From contig JBBTRU010000021.1 in the NCBI GenBank assembly GCA_038065015.1, positions 1-13,574 on the forward strand: 13,574 nt of DNA. The letters are read 5' to 3'. The position numbers and the translations under genes are program-made. Shown in pieces: positions 13,531-13,574 of the stretch (within the stretch, counting starts at the first letter, position 1; the number at the start of each line of letters is the position of its first letter). The notes beneath the pieces were generated by a model. The model worked only from the letters and a program-made list of their open reading frames with translations. It ran no database searches and was not told the DNA's origin. This DNA is from CAIPSZ01 sp038065015 (GTDB lineage Bacteria > Patescibacteriota > Patescibacteriia > PEXW01).

Positions 13531-13560
13531 GCCACCTTTCTTGGTGGCAAGAAAGGTGGC
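13531..13560. repeat. Perfect inverted repeat, 13-bp arms, four-base loop
   Basis: gccacctttcttg (13531-13543), gtgg, caagaaaggtggc (13548-13560). The arms match without a mismatch. No T-tract follows on either strand, so a classic terminator is unlikely; it may belong to a dispersed palindromic repeat that continues past the window edge. The remaining 13421-13530 shows no supported gene. Confidence 0.75.
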
Positions 13561-13574
13561 CCCAAAGAGACCAG

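Noticed and set aside
13382..13574. Plus-strand open frame of 64 codons from ATG 13382 to the window edge
   Set aside because: It starts antisense to the thyX start, has no ribosome site, and its end is only the translated palindrome (PPFLVARKVAPK). It could continue outside the window, but nothing supports it here.
1..13574. tRNA, rRNA, insertion sequence or prophage
   Set aside because: No cloverleaf-like or rRNA-like stretch, transposase or integrase motif was seen on either strand.

Overview
The window reads as a chromosomal fragment of a Patescibacteria (CPR) bacterium, probably close to the Parcubacteria. The grounds are the style of the conserved proteins: a threonyl-tRNA synthetase without TGS domain, a MiaA with the GLEYRYV...YAKRQMTWFKR tail, a double-length ThyX, and intergenic gaps that are mostly short. 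Trp is TGG, and TAG, TAA and TGA all serve as stops, so the code is standard and not the TGA=Gly code of Gracilibacteria/Absconditabacteria. I ran no searches; taxonomy and family names come from motif recognition.

Layout. 1-660 (+): 3' end of a large hypothetical protein. 661-808: two tandem hairpins, then a promoter placed right against thrS. 809-2596 (+): thrS. 2674-3015 (+): small membrane protein with a zinc ribbon. 3030-3062: terminator shared by converging genes. 3076-3210 (-): 44-aa membrane protein with its own promoter. 3218-6493 (-): secreted or membrane-anchored subtilase carrying 18 dockerin-type calcium loops between prodomain and protease. 6500-6669: back-to-back promoters. 6670-7560 (+): miaA, overlapping convergent gatB (7543-9084, -) by 18 bases. 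9112-10956 (-): a lower-GC accessory cluster of small or unknown membrane and secreted proteins, with strong Shine-Dalgarno sites and two terminators. 11056-13383 (-): tmk and thyX, consecutive steps of dTTP synthesis. 13384-13574: thyX promoter and an edge hairpin with perfect 13-bp arms.

The most informative pattern is how genes start. thrS, thyX, tmk, miaA and the 44-aa membrane protein have no Shine-Dalgarno; their ATG lies only 6-8 bases after a good -10 box, so their mRNAs should be leaderless. The accessory cluster instead uses near-consensus AAGGAGGTGA sites and has lower GC. Housekeeping genes and accessory genes therefore appear to use different translation-initiation modes.

Housekeeping content: thrS, miaA and gatB serve tRNA charging and modification; thyX and tmk make dTDP. 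The accessory content (dockerin-subtilase plus 44-aa protein; zinc-ribbon membrane protein; 27-aa, 169-aa, 53-aa and TonB-C-like proteins) is envelope-directed, and I could not assign it to a known system.
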